NCBI RefSeq assembly: GCF_000265205.3
Contig: NC_018000.1
Span: 5,136,001 to 5,200,000 of the forward strand
Reading direction: 5' to 3'
DNA: 64,000 bases
Origin: Sinorhizobium fredii USDA 257
GTDB lineage: Bacteria; Pseudomonadota; Alphaproteobacteria; Rhizobiales; Rhizobiaceae
Positions within the stretch are counted from its first letter, which is position 1; the number at the start of each line of letters is the position of its first letter. Below, piece after piece: positions 61,561-64,000 of the stretch. The notes below the pieces were generated by a model. The model saw nothing but the letters and a program-made list of their open reading frames with translations, made no database searches and was not told the DNA's origin. Position numbers and translations under genes: made by a program.

Positions 61561-61583
61561 AAAAAAGGCCGCGTTGAGCGGCC
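61561..61583 (-). terminator. Candidate intrinsic terminator between 5S rRNA and tRNA-fMet
   Basis: Minus-strand GGCCGC/GCGGCC stem with a five-base loop and six T, 109 bases after the 5S gene. If strong it would separate tRNA-fMet from the rest of the operon; ribosomal antitermination may allow read-through. Confidence 0.55.
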
Positions 61584-61691
61584 CATTGTTTCGGCCGGGC
61601 CGAAGGCTGAAGAGAAGATGATCTTTTTGCGCCGCTGCCTTGTCCGTCTCGTTGGCTCGACGGGGAGCGGCGTTTTACGCTTGCGATTTGC

Positions 61692-61810
61692 AGACCTGGC
61701 AGCGACCTACTCTCCCGCGTCTTAAGACGAAGTACCATCGGCGCTGGGGCGTTTCACGGCCGTGTTCGGAATGGGAACGGGTGCAGCCACCCCGCCAGAA
61801 CCACCAGGTC
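61692..61810 (-). rRNA. rrf: 5S ribosomal RNA
   Basis: About 119 bases. It starts GACCTGGTGG, includes the loop sequences CCCATTCCGAACACGG and GGTACTTCGTC, and ends GTCGCTGCCAGGTCT, so both ends pair. The GCGGGAGAGTAGGTCG segment is typical for alphaproteobacteria. Exact ends may be off by one or two bases. Confidence 0.95.
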
Positions 61811-62034
61811 GGCAAAGCGCAAGCTTTGCTCCCCGGAGGGAGCAAACTGATTTGAGAAGCTGGCTGAAGTTTTCACTTCATTTTTTGAACACGTCTTTGA
61901 CGGTGCTTGTGGCGCTTGCCGAGCTTCAGCTCCGCAAGGCCAAAGGCCGTCGCGCCATCTGGCGCGGCCCGTCCGGAGCGCTTTGGCGCGTCAGGACAGT
62001 CAACAGCTCATCTTTTGATGAGCATGAGCAATGG
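61811..62034 (-). other. 23S-5S internal spacer
   Basis: A 224-base spacer rich in stems, for example GCTCATC/GATGAGC and CGCGCCA/TGGCGCG, which probably serve rRNA processing by RNase III. No tRNA or protein gene is seen. Confidence 0.7.

Positions 62035-64000
<1,966 letters not shown>

Overview
The window looks like chromosomal DNA of a Rhizobiales alphaproteobacterium, most likely Sinorhizobium/Ensifer. The reasons are: GC-rich coding sequence throughout, a 23S-5S-tRNA-fMet tail of an rRNA operon at the right edge, an intergenic repeat at 8634-8718 of a type I remember as abundant in rhizobial genomes, and gene content typical of these bacteria (many ABC importers, alternative cytochrome oxidase genes, sulfonate genes). 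The genus is an inference; no database search was possible.

Layout. 1-117: start of a glyoxalase-fold gene. 224-8635: a catabolic cluster with a spermidine/putrescine-type ABC importer, a carbon-nitrogen hydrolase, an agmatinase/guanidinobutyrase-like ureohydrolase, a divergent LysR regulator and an aminotransferase. 8724-14293: an EamA exporter, an aldehyde dehydrogenase, a 49-residue membrane peptide, a transglutaminase-like protein that appears to lack its nucleophile, and a frameshifted FAD amine oxidase. 14439-20605: a FadR-type GntR regulator, a Cys/Met-metabolism PLP enzyme and a sugar-type ABC importer in one operon. 20817-25797: cytochrome c and an alternative cytochrome c oxidase (coxMNOP plus a subunit IV). 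26091-34009: a sulfur-scavenging region with an Rrf2 regulator, an SfnB-like protein, a 59-residue protein, a flavin reductase broken by an in-frame TAG, an FAD/NAD(P)-binding protein and ssuADCB. 34309-36870: a dimethylglycine/sarcosine dehydrogenase-like flavoprotein with a strong terminator. 37143-37956: remains of a cupin gene and a DUF1194 gene joined by a deletion. 38029-57697: a complete phenylacetate (paa) catabolic locus with its own branched-chain-amino-acid-type ABC importer. 58136-61112: a CYTH-CHAD protein beside two paralogous small basic proteins. 61303-64000: tRNA-fMet, 5S rRNA and about the 3-prime 1.97 kb of 23S rRNA, all on the minus strand.

How the parts work together. In the paa locus the Liv-type importer probably brings in the aromatic acid. 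PaaK makes phenylacetyl-CoA, PaaABC(D)E epoxidises it, PaaG isomerises the epoxide, PaaZ (and perhaps PaaN) opens and oxidises the ring, and PaaG, the PaaH-like fusion enzyme and PaaJ carry out beta-oxidation. PaaI rescues stalled thioesters and PaaR (TetR family) probably represses from boxes near 46370, 47724 and 57733. In the sulfur region, SsuABC imports sulfonates and SsuD desulfonates them using reduced flavin, but the only reductase in the cluster carries a nonsense codon. AT-rich motifs shared by four promoters suggest the Rrf2 protein controls that region. Three damaged loci (12988-14293, 27919-28467, 37143-37956) point either to recent gene loss or to local sequence errors; the deletion at about 37600 is hard to explain as an error.
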